In this document: positions 1 through 8,081 of the stretch, piece after piece
Layout of the letters: the number at the start of each line of letters is the position of its first letter
How positions within the stretch are numbered: the first letter of the stretch is position 1
Assembly (NCBI GenBank): GCA_965214675.1
Contig: OZ243969.1
Location: 1,364,001 to 1,428,000, forward strand
Direction of reading: 5' to 3'
Length of the DNA stretch: 64,000 nucleotides
Source: WTFY01 sp965214675
Lineage (GTDB): Bacteria > Pseudomonadota > Gammaproteobacteria > UBA4575
Program-made: the position numbers and the translations under genes
The notes under the pieces: model-generated
Told to the model about the DNA's origin: nothing
Database searches by the model: none
The model's input: only the letters and a program-made list of their open reading frames with translations

Positions 1-97
1 ATCATTGGAGCGAACCCGCGCCTTCCCACAGTATCCGATTTTTCATGGCATCACCGCAGCCGCGGTGAGCACGCATTGAGTACCTGGAGATTGGTGT

Positions 98-688
98 ATG
101 GATATCAAACAGCGTGTACAGGAAATATTCGAGCAGGAAGCCCGGGCCATCGCCTCCATCCCGGTCAGCGACCACTTTGAAGTAGCCGTTTCCCTGCTGA
201 AGAACTGTGAAGGCAAGGTGCTGACGACCGGCATGGGCAAGGCCGGCCATATTGCCAACAAGTTTTCCGCCACCCTGTCCTCGACCGGAACACCGGCCTC
301 CTTTGTGCACCCGGGCGAAGCCGCCCATGGGGACCTGGGGCTGATCGAGGAAAAGGATGCCATGGTGGCCTTCTCCACCAGCGGCAAGACCCGGGAAGTC
401 CTGGAAGTGCTGGTGGCCGGGCGCGAACTGGGATTGCACACCGTCATTGGTATCACCTCGCACCCGGACTCGAAGTTGCACGATCTGTGCGATGTCATAC
501 TGGACATGGGAGTGATCCGCGAGGCCTGCCGGCTGGACCTGACGCCGACCTGCAGCATGGCCGTCATGCTGGCCATCAGCGATGCCCTGGCCCTGTTACT
601 GATGGAGCAAAAGGAATTCACCCGCGAGGATTACGGCATGCGCCACCACGGAGGTTACCTGGGCGAGAAAGCACGCCGCGGGAACTGA
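98..688 (+). CDS. SIS-domain sugar-phosphate isomerase, KdsD-like without CBS domains
   Basis: This 196-residue protein is a single SIS (sugar isomerase) domain. It carries the signature TGMGKAGHIANKFSATLSS near residues 45-63 and the following HPGEAAHGDLG, which are typical of arabinose-5-phosphate isomerases that feed Kdo synthesis for lipopolysaccharide. E. coli KdsD is about 330 residues and has two C-terminal CBS domains; here the protein stops after the SIS domain, so it is a short form. The ATG is preceded by a purine-rich CTGGAGA. The next gene, a phosphohistidine phosphatase, follows 16 bases downstream, so they may be co-transcribed. KdsD activity is inferred from family; another SIS isomerase role is possible. 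Confidence 0.8.
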   Translation: MDIKQRVQEIFEQEARAIASIPVSDHFEVAVSLLKNCEGKVLTTGMGKAGHIANKFSATLSSTGTPASFVHPGEAAHGDLGLIEEKDAMVAFSTSGKTREVLEVLVAGRELGLHTVIGITSHPDSKLHDLCDVILDMGVIREACRLDLTPTCSMAVMLAISDALALLLMEQKEFTREDYGMRHHGGYLGEKARRGN

Positions 689-704
689 CACGCAGGGGCC
701 TGGA

Positions 705-1211
705 ATGCGTGCGGATGAATCACGGGAACTGGTGCTCATACGCCATGCAAAATCAAGCTGGGACCAGCCCGAGCTGCAGGATTTCAAGCGCACCCTGAAC
801 CCTCGCGGCCTGCGGGATGCACCGGTGATGGGGCAACGCCTGGCCGCTTCCGGTTTCCGGGCAGACATCATCGTCTCCAGCCCGGCGAAGCGCGCCATCA
901 TGACGGCGGCAAGGATTGCAGCGGAAATCGGCTTTGACCCGGACAGCATTGTCCAGAATCCGCTGGTGTACGGCGCAAGCCCGGGGGCACTCATGGAGGT
1001 CATCACAAGCATCGATGACGCCTTCCGGAACGCCGTTCTGGTCGGCCACAACCCCGGCATCACGCAGCTGTGCAATGCGCTTTGCGAGGCCCGGATTGAA
1101 AACGTGCCGACCTGCGGAATTGCACGGGTCCGGTTCGAAAGGACCCGCTGGAAAGACGTGCCCCGTCAAAAAGCTCAGCTGGGCGGGTTTGACTACCCCA
1201 AGAAAAAATAA
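705..1211 (+). CDS. SixA-like phosphohistidine phosphatase
   Basis: This 168-residue protein belongs to the histidine phosphatase superfamily. The catalytic LIRHAKSSW (RHG-like motif) lies at about residues 11-19, the second Arg region is SSPAKRAIMTA near residue 60, and the second catalytic His is in VGHNPGITQL near residue 113. SixA-type enzymes dephosphorylate phosphohistidine on signalling or phosphotransfer proteins. Length fits the short SixA group. It lies just downstream of the SIS isomerase on the same strand. The physiological target cannot be read from the sequence. Confidence 0.82.
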   Translation: MRADESRELVLIRHAKSSWDQPELQDFKRTLNPRGLRDAPVMGQRLAASGFRADIIVSSPAKRAIMTAARIAAEIGFDPDSIVQNPLVYGASPGALMEVITSIDDAFRNAVLVGHNPGITQLCNALCEARIENVPTCGIARVRFERTRWKDVPRQKAQLGGFDYPKKK

Positions 1212-1277
1212 CGCCCGCCGGGCGCAGAATGCCGGCATCTTCGGGGTGTGAAGTGGCTGAAGGCTGCAGACCGGCAC

Positions 1278-1763
1278 TCAGAATTCATACTCAATCCTTT
1301 TCATCTCGCAGTTCGAGGCATGAGCTTCCCACAACTGCGCAAGCGTGCACTTCTCTTGCGGGTGCTCCACATCGCCTGCGAGCTCGGCCAGTGGTCGAAG
1401 TATGAAATTGTAGTGCAGCACATCGGGATGCGGCAGATTCACGCCGTCCATTTTCAGGATCATGTCACCGTGCAGCAGCTGGTCCAGGTCCAGCGTGCGC
1501 GATGCAAAGGATTCCTTGCCGTGCGTGCGGTGGTGATCCACCTCGATTTGCTTGAGCGTCTGACTGATCTCCTGGGGGGGCTTGTCCGAGTCAAAGCTGA
1601 CCACCAGGTTGTGGAAATCGTCCCCCTCGAAACCAAAGGCCGGGGTCTCGTACACGTTGGAGATTTCCAGCGGTCCGAAATGGGTACGCAGGGCCGCCAC
1701 CGAGGAGACAATGTTGTTTTCCTTATCGATATTGCTACCGATGCCGACGAAGACGCGCGCCAT
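1278..1763 (-). CDS. folK: 2-amino-4-hydroxy-6-hydroxymethyldihydropteridine pyrophosphokinase
   Basis: FolK transfers pyrophosphate from ATP to 6-hydroxymethyl-7,8-dihydropterin, the step before dihydropteroate synthesis in folate biosynthesis. The protein opens with VFVGIGSNIDKE, the family N-terminal motif, and has the substrate/metal motif RTLDLDQLL near residue 90 and PHPDVLHYNFILRPL near residue 110. I chose the ATG at 1763 rather than a TTG three bases earlier; this ATG overlaps the folB stop by one base (TGATG), so translation is probably coupled to folB. A G7 run occurs inside the gene. Confidence 0.92.
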   Translation of the reverse strand: MARVFVGIGSNIDKENNIVSSVAALRTHFGPLEISNVYETPAFGFEGDDFHNLVVSFDSDKPPQEISQTLKQIEVDHHRTHGKESFASRTLDLDQLLHGDMILKMDGVNLPHPDVLHYNFILRPLAELAGDVEHPQEKCTLAQLWEAHASNCEMKRIEYEF

Positions 1764-2134
1764 CAAGGAGTGCGGTTGCCACGCTCGATGGTAATGCCTA
1801 CATCACGCGCACCGCGCACGGCCCGCGGCTTGCTGATGGTGATGCGCAGCCACGGAATGCCGAACTCCTGCATCAGCATGTCCGCGACGTTCTCGATCAG
1901 GCTCTCAATCAGGTCGTAGTGACTGCTTTCCACGAACTGCACGATGCGTTTGGCGACCGCCTTGTAATCCAGCGTGTCCTCGATGGAATTGGAGCGGGCC
2001 GCACGGGAAATGTCGGTAGCCATATCGAGGTCAATGCGCACCTTCTGGCGTATACGCTGTTCCCATTCATACACCCCGATCGTGGCGTCAATTTCAAGAT
2101 CGCGCAAAAATATCGTGTCCTTTTCCATGTCCAT
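1763..2134 (-). CDS. folB: dihydroneopterin aldolase
   Basis: FolB converts 7,8-dihydroneopterin to 6-hydroxymethyl-7,8-dihydropterin, the substrate of the next gene product FolK. The protein is about 123 residues, the family size, and begins MDMEKDTIFLRDLEIDATIG, where the LRDLEIDATIGVYEWE stretch is the conserved FolB start with the catalytic Glu region. The end contains ITISKPRAVRGARDVGI, including the conserved Lys-Pro. Start choice lies between 2134 and 2128; an earlier in-frame codon at 2155 seems too far upstream. It is divergent from rpmB and forms a folB-folK operon. Confidence 0.9.
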   Translation of the reverse strand: MDMEKDTIFLRDLEIDATIGVYEWEQRIRQKVRIDLDMATDISRAARSNSIEDTLDYKAVAKRIVQFVESSHYDLIESLIENVADMLMQEFGIPWLRITISKPRAVRGARDVGITIERGNRTP

Positions 2135-2181
2135 TTGTCCCGCTGAGAGTAGCATCGACTCCGGCTTGCAGGTCGTCCTGC

Positions 2182-2210
2182 TTGTGCCTGAATAGTGATT
2201 CTGGTATCTT
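2182..2210 (+). promoter_or_regulatory. putative sigma-70 promoter of rpmB-rpmG
   Basis: A -35-like TTGTGC (2182-2187) is separated by 17 bases from a -10-like TATCTT (2205-2210), followed by the GC-rich GCGCGCCC discriminator often seen at stringently controlled ribosomal promoters. It lies 44 bases before the rpmB ATG. This is a pattern match only. Confidence 0.5.
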
Positions 2211-2254
2211 GCGCGCCCTACAGATCGACTGCATCCAATTGAGAAACTACAGCC

Positions 2255-2491
2255 ATGTCACGCGTATGCCAGGTAACAGGAAAACGGCCGATGTCCGGCA
2301 ACAACGTTTCCCATGCACATAATAAAACACGGCGTCGTTACATGCCTAATATACATACTCACCGCTTTTGGGTGAAGAGTGAGAATCGCTGGGTGAAGTT
2401 GCGCGTATCCTCTCAGGGTGTGCGCATCATTGACAAGAAAGGCATCGACGTGGTGCTGGCTGATATCCGAAAACAGGGTATCAAGGTCTAG
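2255..2491 (+). CDS. rpmB: 50S ribosomal protein L28
   Basis: This 78-residue protein starts MSRVCQVTGKRPMSGNNVSH, the standard gammaproteobacterial L28 N-terminus, and contains the family stretch RRRYMPNIHTHRFW. It is a structural protein of the large ribosomal subunit. It lies immediately before rpmG, 29 bases apart, as in E. coli and relatives, and probably shares a promoter with it. Confidence 0.97.
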   Translation: MSRVCQVTGKRPMSGNNVSHAHNKTRRRYMPNIHTHRFWVKSENRWVKLRVSSQGVRIIDKKGIDVVLADIRKQGIKV

Positions 2492-2520
2492 GACCGTTCT
2501 GGCAGACGGGGGACTTCAAG

Positions 2521-2688
2521 ATGGCTAAATCCGTTCGTGAAAAAATCAAGCTGGTCTCCAGCGCAGGCACCGGGCATTACTACACGACCAGCAAAAACAA
2601 GCGCACCATGTCAGAAAAGCTGCAAATGAAAAAATACGACCCCGTGGTTCGCAAGCACGTCCTTTACAAGGAATCCAAAATCAAGTAA
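2521..2688 (+). CDS. rpmG: 50S ribosomal protein L33
   Basis: Direct translation gives a 55-residue protein starting MAKSVREKIKLVSSAGTGHY and containing the family motif YYTTSKNKR. L33 is a small structural protein of the large subunit near the E site. The Cys pairs of zinc-binding L33 paralogs are absent, so this is the Cys-less form common in gammaproteobacteria. It follows rpmB directly, in the conserved rpmBG order. Confidence 0.96.
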   Translation: MAKSVREKIKLVSSAGTGHYYTTSKNKRTMSEKLQMKKYDPVVRKHVLYKESKIK

Positions 2689-2714
2689 CCGGACAGGTCC
2701 GGCAGTCGTCCCGA

Positions 2715-3899
2715 TCAGCCCGCGGGTACGGGCTGCAAGGCATAGCCTCGCAGGCCTTGCGCAAAGGTCTGCAACACTCGAATTCCCGTAGCTTCCGCTT
2801 CCTTGCACCATTGCGTGAGTGCCTGGACCAGGCGCTCATGACTGGCATAGGTCTCATTCCACAATTGCTGCAGACGGCCCTGGAACTCATACACCGTATG
2901 CAAGGCCTCACTGTCTTGCAGAAGCTCCTGAAGGTGTCTGCGGTGCAGCGGCTTCAGGCGGGAATTCTCACATACCAGCGCCGTTCGCATCTGGCGCATC
3001 CGTTTCTTGCCGCGTATCTTGTTGCCTGGCCATTCACTGCGAAAAGTCGGCAACGTAACATGCTGGGTATACTCGGCCATGACGTGCAGCTTGCTGGAAA
3101 TGATGGCCTTCGCGGTTTCAAGATCGATCTTGTCTTTCAGGGCCACACGCATGGGCTGCGGCGCCCTTCGGCAAATCTTGGCCAGCTTCAGGAAGGCCAG
3201 CATTCGAATATACAGCCAGCCCGTGTCGATCTCCCAGCGCTTGCTGGAGAACTTGGCGGAGCTTGGGTAGGCATGATGGTTGTTGTGCAGCTCCTCACCG
3301 CCGATGAGGATCCCCAGGTTCATGATGTTGGTCGAGCCGTCCGGGGTCTCAAAATTGCGGTACCCCCAGTAATGACCAAATCCGTTGATGACTCCCGCCG
3401 CCATGACGGGTATCCAGGCCATCTGAACTGCCCAGATAACGATTCCTGCAAGGCCGAACAACACCAGGTTCAGGGCCAGCATCGCCACCACCCCCATGGC
3501 CGAAAAGCGTGTGTACAGATTGCGCTCGATCCAGTCCTGGGGTGTGCCGTGACCGTAATGGCGCAGGGTTTCCGGATTTCCCGCCTCGTCCCGGTACAGC
3601 TCCGAGCCCTGCCAGAATACCGTGGCGATGCCCACTACATGCGGGCTGTGCGGATCATCCGCCGTCTCGGTTTTGGCATGGTGCTTCCTGTGAATGGCGA
3701 CCCACTCCTTGGTCACCATGCCGGTCGTCAGCCACAGCCAGAAGCGGAACAGGTGTGCCGGCAACGGATGCAGTTCCAGGGCGCAATGCGCCTGGCAACG
3801 ATGCAGGTACACGGTGACGGACGCAATGGTGAAGTGCGTGAGAACAAGCGTGAGGGCAACATACCCCCACCAAGGCAAGGCTACCAATCCATCCAGCAT
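2715..3899 (-). CDS. membrane fatty-acid (acyl-CoA/acyl-lipid) desaturase with C-terminal extension
   Basis: This 394-residue integral membrane enzyme has the three histidine boxes of the stearoyl-CoA desaturase class: HRCQAH near residue 34, HRKHH near residue 69, and HNNHH near residue 200. These boxes bind a di-iron centre that inserts a double bond using O2. Hydrophobic segments lie before box 1 and between boxes 2 and 3, the usual four-helix layout. Residues from about 260 onward form a soluble, helix-rich tail of roughly 130 residues, longer than minimal delta-9 desaturases. It is a single gene with no obvious partner nearby. Regiospecificity cannot be deduced. Confidence 0.88.
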   Translation of the reverse strand: MLDGLVALPWWGYVALTLVLTHFTIASVTVYLHRCQAHCALELHPLPAHLFRFWLWLTTGMVTKEWVAIHRKHHAKTETADDPHSPHVVGIATVFWQGSELYRDEAGNPETLRHYGHGTPQDWIERNLYTRFSAMGVVAMLALNLVLFGLAGIVIWAVQMAWIPVMAAGVINGFGHYWGYRNFETPDGSTNIMNLGILIGGEELHNNHHAYPSSAKFSSKRWEIDTGWLYIRMLAFLKLAKICRRAPQPMRVALKDKIDLETAKAIISSKLHVMAEYTQHVTLPTFRSEWPGNKIRGKKRMRQMRTALVCENSRLKPLHRRHLQELLQDSEALHTVYEFQGRLQQLWNETYASHERLVQALTQWCKEAEATGIRVLQTFAQGLRGYALQPVPAG

Positions 3900-4033
3900 A
3901 GGCCGATCCCAATCAGGTACGTATTGTTATTATTATTCGACAAACCTGTTTTTCGGTATGTGCATCATACGTGGTCACAGGGTGCATAGACAAGCACGTG
4001 CATGGGGCACGCAAGGCACGGCTTCATGCGGCC

Positions 4034-5992
4034 TTATTCCGTGCGCTGCAGCAACAGGCAGCCGGAATCCTTTGCCAGCGCCGTCCATTTCGGGGCCACG
4101 TACAGTGTCGCCTGGGGTTCGGTGACGATGACCGGGCCGCCCACCGCCTGGTCCCGGGCGAGATCGCAACGCCTGAATACGGGCACGTCCTGCGTGAGTT
4201 CATGCAAGCGTGTCTGGCCGAAGGCGACCCCCGGCTCGCTGCGGGCCATGCGTGGCAGGGGCAGGTCCGGTGTGTCCGTCGCCGTAGCGGTCAGGCGCAG
4301 GTTGACCAGTTCGACCGGCATGTCCAGTGCATAGCCATAGCGTTCCTGATGGCGTTCATGAAAGGCCGGTGCAGCGCTCGCCAGGTCCAGCCACGGCAGT
4401 CTCAGGGTCGCGGACTGACCCTGGTAACGCAAATCCAGTTCCCGTTTCAGCTGGTATGAGGAGGCGGCCTGCGCCTCAAGGTCCGGTGCAATTCTTTGCT
4501 CAAGCCGGATAAACACATCCTCCAGTTCCTGGCTCCTGCACGCCTCAAGCAACTGGATACGACTTTGCGATACCGCCTTGCCGGAAGGCGCTGCCAGCAG
4601 TCCGAAGGCGGATAACACCCCGGTGTGTGACGGCACCAGGGCCTCGCGAATGTGCAGGCTCTGCGCAAGATCGCACACATGCAGGCCGCCGGCACCGCCA
4701 AAGCTCACCAGCGTAAAGGCTTTGGGATCATGGCCCCGGTATACCGACATGACCCGCAATGCTTGCGCCATCTGTTCATTTGCAATCTGCACGATGCCCT
4801 GTGCACAGGCCTGCAGGTCCAGGTGCAAACGCCCGGCGAGATCGCCAACGACGCGCTCGGCGGCCATGCGGTCCAGCGCCAGGTGGCCTGCGAGCTTGCA
4901 ATCGGGCGGCAGGCGTCCGAGCACTACATGGGCATCCGTCACCGTGGCATGGCGCCCGCCCTGTCCGTAACAGGCCGGACCGGGAGCGGCACCAGCCGAG
5001 TCCGGACCCACCTGCAGCAGCCCGCCCTCGTCGACCCAGGCGATCGAGCCGCCGCCGGCACCGATGGTATGGATGTCCAGCATGGGCACCGCGACCGGCA
5101 GTGAGGCAATTTTACCGCGGCTGGTCAGGTCGAAGTCGCCGTCGATGATGGAAACATCGGTGGAGGTCCCGCCCATGTCAAATGTCAGCAATCGCGTGCG
5201 CTCGACGCTCTCCCCGGTACGCAGGCTTCCCCACAGCCCGCCTGCCGGGCCGGACAGCAACAGACGAACGGCGTTGCGCTCGGCGGCCGCAGTACGCAAG
5301 GTCAGGCCATCGCTTTGCATGACGGACAATTGCGCGTCCGGCAACTGCCGGCCCAGGCGCGACAGGTAGCCCTGCATGACCGGGCCCAGGTAGCTGTTGA
5401 TCCAGGTGGCCAGCCCGCGCTCGTATTCCCGGTATTCGGCCAGCACCTCGGACGAGATGGAAACGAAATACTGCGTGCCCAGGGCAGCCTTGAGGGCGTG
5501 TTCGAAGCGGCTGTCGATAAACGAAAACAGCAGGCAGACCGCGACGGCCTCGGCGTCGAGCTTTTCGATGGACCCGACCAGCGCATCGATTTCCTCATCA
5601 GTCAACGGCGCCACCGTGTTGCCCCTGGGGTCTACCCGCCCGCCGGTCTCCAGGCACCATTGCGGATCGAACAGGGTGTGTTTTTCACGCGGCGTGAGAT
5701 TGTACAGTTCCTCGCGCGTCTGGCGGCCGATCAGCAGCAGGTCCTTGAAGCCGTGGTTGGTGACGAACACCGTGCGCGCACCCTTGCCCTCGAGCAGTGC
5801 GTTGGTTGCCACCGTGGTACCATGCACGATGTGCAGCCCCCGGGGGTCGATCTCCAGGGCAGCCATGCCGCGCAGGATAGCCCGTTCGGGTGCCTGCGGT
5901 GTGGAAAGCTCCTTGTGCGTGCGTACGGATTGCCCGTTAAAATAGACCAGGTCCGTAAAGGTTCCACCGGTATCGACACCTAGCAAGTGCAT
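4034..5992 (-). CDS. hydantoinase/oxoprolinase family protein, HyuA-like subunit
   Basis: The 652-residue protein starts MHLLGVDTGGTFTD, the phosphate-binding motif of the N-terminal hydantoinase A/oxoprolinase domain, and continues with VHGTTVATNALLEGKG near residue 60 and LTFDMGGTSTDVSI near residue 270 in the main domain. Family members hydrolyse cyclic amides such as hydantoins or 5-oxoproline with ATP, or carboxylate ketones. No HyuB-type partner subunit is present within several kilobases, which is unusual, since the two subunits are normally adjacent. Substrate is therefore unknown. Confidence 0.85.
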   Translation of the reverse strand: MHLLGVDTGGTFTDLVYFNGQSVRTHKELSTPQAPERAILRGMAALEIDPRGLHIVHGTTVATNALLEGKGARTVFVTNHGFKDLLLIGRQTREELYNLTPREKHTLFDPQWCLETGGRVDPRGNTVAPLTDEEIDALVGSIEKLDAEAVAVCLLFSFIDSRFEHALKAALGTQYFVSISSEVLAEYREYERGLATWINSYLGPVMQGYLSRLGRQLPDAQLSVMQSDGLTLRTAAAERNAVRLLLSGPAGGLWGSLRTGESVERTRLLTFDMGGTSTDVSIIDGDFDLTSRGKIASLPVAVPMLDIHTIGAGGGSIAWVDEGGLLQVGPDSAGAAPGPACYGQGGRHATVTDAHVVLGRLPPDCKLAGHLALDRMAAERVVGDLAGRLHLDLQACAQGIVQIANEQMAQALRVMSVYRGHDPKAFTLVSFGGAGGLHVCDLAQSLHIREALVPSHTGVLSAFGLLAAPSGKAVSQSRIQLLEACRSQELEDVFIRLEQRIAPDLEAQAASSYQLKRELDLRYQGQSATLRLPWLDLASAAPAFHERHQERYGYALDMPVELVNLRLTATATDTPDLPLPRMARSEPGVAFGQTRLHELTQDVPVFRRCDLARDQAVGGPVIVTEPQATLYVAPKWTALAKDSGCLLLQRTE

Positions 5993-6230
5993 GAAGTCAT
6001 ACCGGTATAGTCAATCGGGCCATGTCTTGGGAAAGGCACGCAACCCTGTGCAGCAAGAGGCCATCGTCATGTCAGTGTTGAAATCCGTAGTGGTGGTGCC
6101 GTGGTGTTGTCCGGTACAAGCGGTGCAGGTCGCATTACACTTTAAACATCATTACCGGGAATTTAAAGCCGGCCCTCGCGGTCCATACCTTTTGTTCGCA
6201 AGGTCGCCATGAGCAAGGTACAGTATCCTG

Positions 6231-7247
6231 ATGAGTGCACGTGATCCCGACCCCATGCCCCTGAGTACGCCCGCCAGCCTGGAAGTGGCCGTTCTTGAGG
6301 CCGCGCTCACGTCCTTCGCTGACGCTGCCCTGCTGACCAGCATACAGTTTGGCGAACCCACCCGCCTGGAAGGCATGGGCTTGCGGATCGAAAACCGCCT
6401 GGAGGTGCTTTCGGGGTCCGGTCCATTTTTCCAGAACTGGTACACCCGTGATGCGATTACCCTAGGGCAGCACGCCGCCATACGGTATGCAGGCAACCCG
6501 CAACTGGTGTTCGGCCACCTTCAGCTGGCCTGCACGGACCCGGACACATTCCGGGCACTGGTCCAGCAGGCCTACGAGGAGGTCTATGGCTGTTTGCAGC
6601 ATACCGGCTGCCACCACCTGCTGAGGACCTGGAGCTACTTCCCGGGAATCACGGACCCGGTCGACCACCGCCTGAACCGCTATGACCAGTTTTGCAGTGC
6701 CCGCCTGCAGGCCATGCAGGCCTGTGGCACCGAGGACAAGATCTATCCCGCTGCCACCGTGATCGGCAGCCAGGACAATTTTTTACAGGTCTATTTTCTC
6801 GGCGCGGACGGCCCCGGGATCGCCGTCGAGAATCCACGCCAGACGAGCGCCTACGATTACCCGACCGCGGACAGCCATGCACCACCCCTGTTTTCGCGCG
6901 GCGTACTCAAGACCTGGCACAACCGCACCCACTTCTATGTCTCGGGCACGGCCAGTATCGTCGGACACGAAACACAACATGCCGATGATGTCACCGCACA
7001 GCTCAACGAGTCCCTGAACAATGTAGAGACCCTGGTCGTGCATGCCAATCACCTGCATGGGACGCAAATGAATGCACAGGACGACCTGCTGTATATGAAA
7101 GTGTATGTACGCCACCGCAGGGACGTGCCGCAAATCAAGAGCGTGCTGGCCGCGCGACTGCCTGCGCAGACACAACGGATCCTGCTGCTCGGCGATATGT
7201 GCCGGGCCGACCTGCTGGTGGAAATCGAGGCTCTCTACCAGTCCTGA
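6231..7247 (+). CDS. chorismatase / FkbO-Hyg5 (XanB2-like) family enzyme
   Basis: The 338-residue protein resembles the chorismatase family (FkbO, Hyg5, XanB2), which cleave chorismate to dihydroxycyclohexadienoate or to 3- or 4-hydroxybenzoate. Recognisable parts are VENPRQTSAYDYP around residue 200, the GTASIVGHETQHADD block around residue 245, and the C-terminal MKVYVRHRRDVPQI region. The XanB2 subtype supplies 3- and 4-hydroxybenzoate for aryl-polyene pigments and ubiquinone, and that could apply here since no ubiC is in the window. Which product is made cannot be told from sequence alone. It is followed 12 bases later by mutM. Confidence 0.75.
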   Translation: MSARDPDPMPLSTPASLEVAVLEAALTSFADAALLTSIQFGEPTRLEGMGLRIENRLEVLSGSGPFFQNWYTRDAITLGQHAAIRYAGNPQLVFGHLQLACTDPDTFRALVQQAYEEVYGCLQHTGCHHLLRTWSYFPGITDPVDHRLNRYDQFCSARLQAMQACGTEDKIYPAATVIGSQDNFLQVYFLGADGPGIAVENPRQTSAYDYPTADSHAPPLFSRGVLKTWHNRTHFYVSGTASIVGHETQHADDVTAQLNESLNNVETLVVHANHLHGTQMNAQDDLLYMKVYVRHRRDVPQIKSVLAARLPAQTQRILLLGDMCRADLLVEIEALYQS

Positions 7248-7259
7248 GCCCGATTTCAT

Positions 7260-8072
7260 ATGCCTGAGCTCCCCGAAGTCGAAACGACCTGCCGCGGCAT
7301 CCGTCCGCACGTCACCGGCAAGCGGTTTGCCGATGTCATCGTGCGCCAGCGCCAACTGCGCTGGCCCGTGCCGGCGCGGCTGAAGAGTGCATTGAAGAAC
7401 CAGCAGGTAAAGGCGGTCGGACGGCGCGCCAAGTACCTGCTGATGGACACCGGCAGCGGCTGCCTCATCGTGCATCTGGGCATGTCCGGCAGTCTGCGCA
7501 TCGTCGGGCGCGATGTGCCGGCACAAAAGCATGACCAGGTCGATTTCGTGTTTGCAGACAAGGTGCTGCGGTTTCATGACCCACGCCGCTTCGGCAGCAT
7601 CCACTGGACGCGCCGTGACCCCTTGCGGCACAAGCTCCTGCAAGGCCTCGGGCCAGAGCCCTTCAGTGACGCATTCTGTGGCCGCTACCTGTACGACCGT
7701 GGCGCCTCGCGCAAGGTCAGCGTCAAGAATTTCATCATGAACAGTACCGTTGTCGCCGGGGTGGGGAACATCTACGCCAGTGAAGCGCTTTTTCTAAGCG
7801 GCATTCATCCCCAGCGTGCCGCGGGCCGTATTGCGCTGCCTCGTTATGAGCAGCTGGCCGTGAACATCAAGGAGGTATTGCGCCGTGCCATCGACTCCGG
7901 GGGCACCACCCTTCGGGACTTTACCCGTGAGAACGGGCGCCCCGGATACTTTGCGCAGGAACTCAATGTCTACAACCGGCAGGGGCAACCGTGTCCGCGC
8001 TGCAGCCACCCGATCCAGGCGCGTGTGCTCGCCCAGCGCAGCAGCTTTTTCTGCAGCCGGTGCCAGCACTGA
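7260..8072 (+). CDS. mutM: formamidopyrimidine-DNA glycosylase
   Basis: MutM removes 8-oxoguanine and formamidopyrimidines from DNA and nicks the abasic site. The sequence begins MPELPEVETTCRGI, where Pro2 (after Met removal), Glu3 and Glu6 are catalytic. The helix-two-turn-helix region follows NSTVVAGVGNIYASE near residue 165, and the C-terminal zinc finger is CPRC...CSRC at the extreme end. At 270 residues it has the normal length. It probably shares a transcript with the chorismatase gene upstream. Confidence 0.96.
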   Translation: MPELPEVETTCRGIRPHVTGKRFADVIVRQRQLRWPVPARLKSALKNQQVKAVGRRAKYLLMDTGSGCLIVHLGMSGSLRIVGRDVPAQKHDQVDFVFADKVLRFHDPRRFGSIHWTRRDPLRHKLLQGLGPEPFSDAFCGRYLYDRGASRKVSVKNFIMNSTVVAGVGNIYASEALFLSGIHPQRAAGRIALPRYEQLAVNIKEVLRRAIDSGGTTLRDFTRENGRPGYFAQELNVYNRQGQPCPRCSHPIQARVLAQRSSFFCSRCQH

Positions 8073-8081
8073 TCCAGGCCA

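Noticed and set aside
1569..1579. G7 run in folK as a phase switch
   Set aside because: Runs of seven G occur several times in this GC-rich DNA within essential genes, including hemE, so it is background.
2757..3989. Long plus-strand open frame over the desaturase
   Set aside because: It is an antisense shadow of the desaturase; the minus strand has all three histidine boxes and the plus frame has no recognisable motif.
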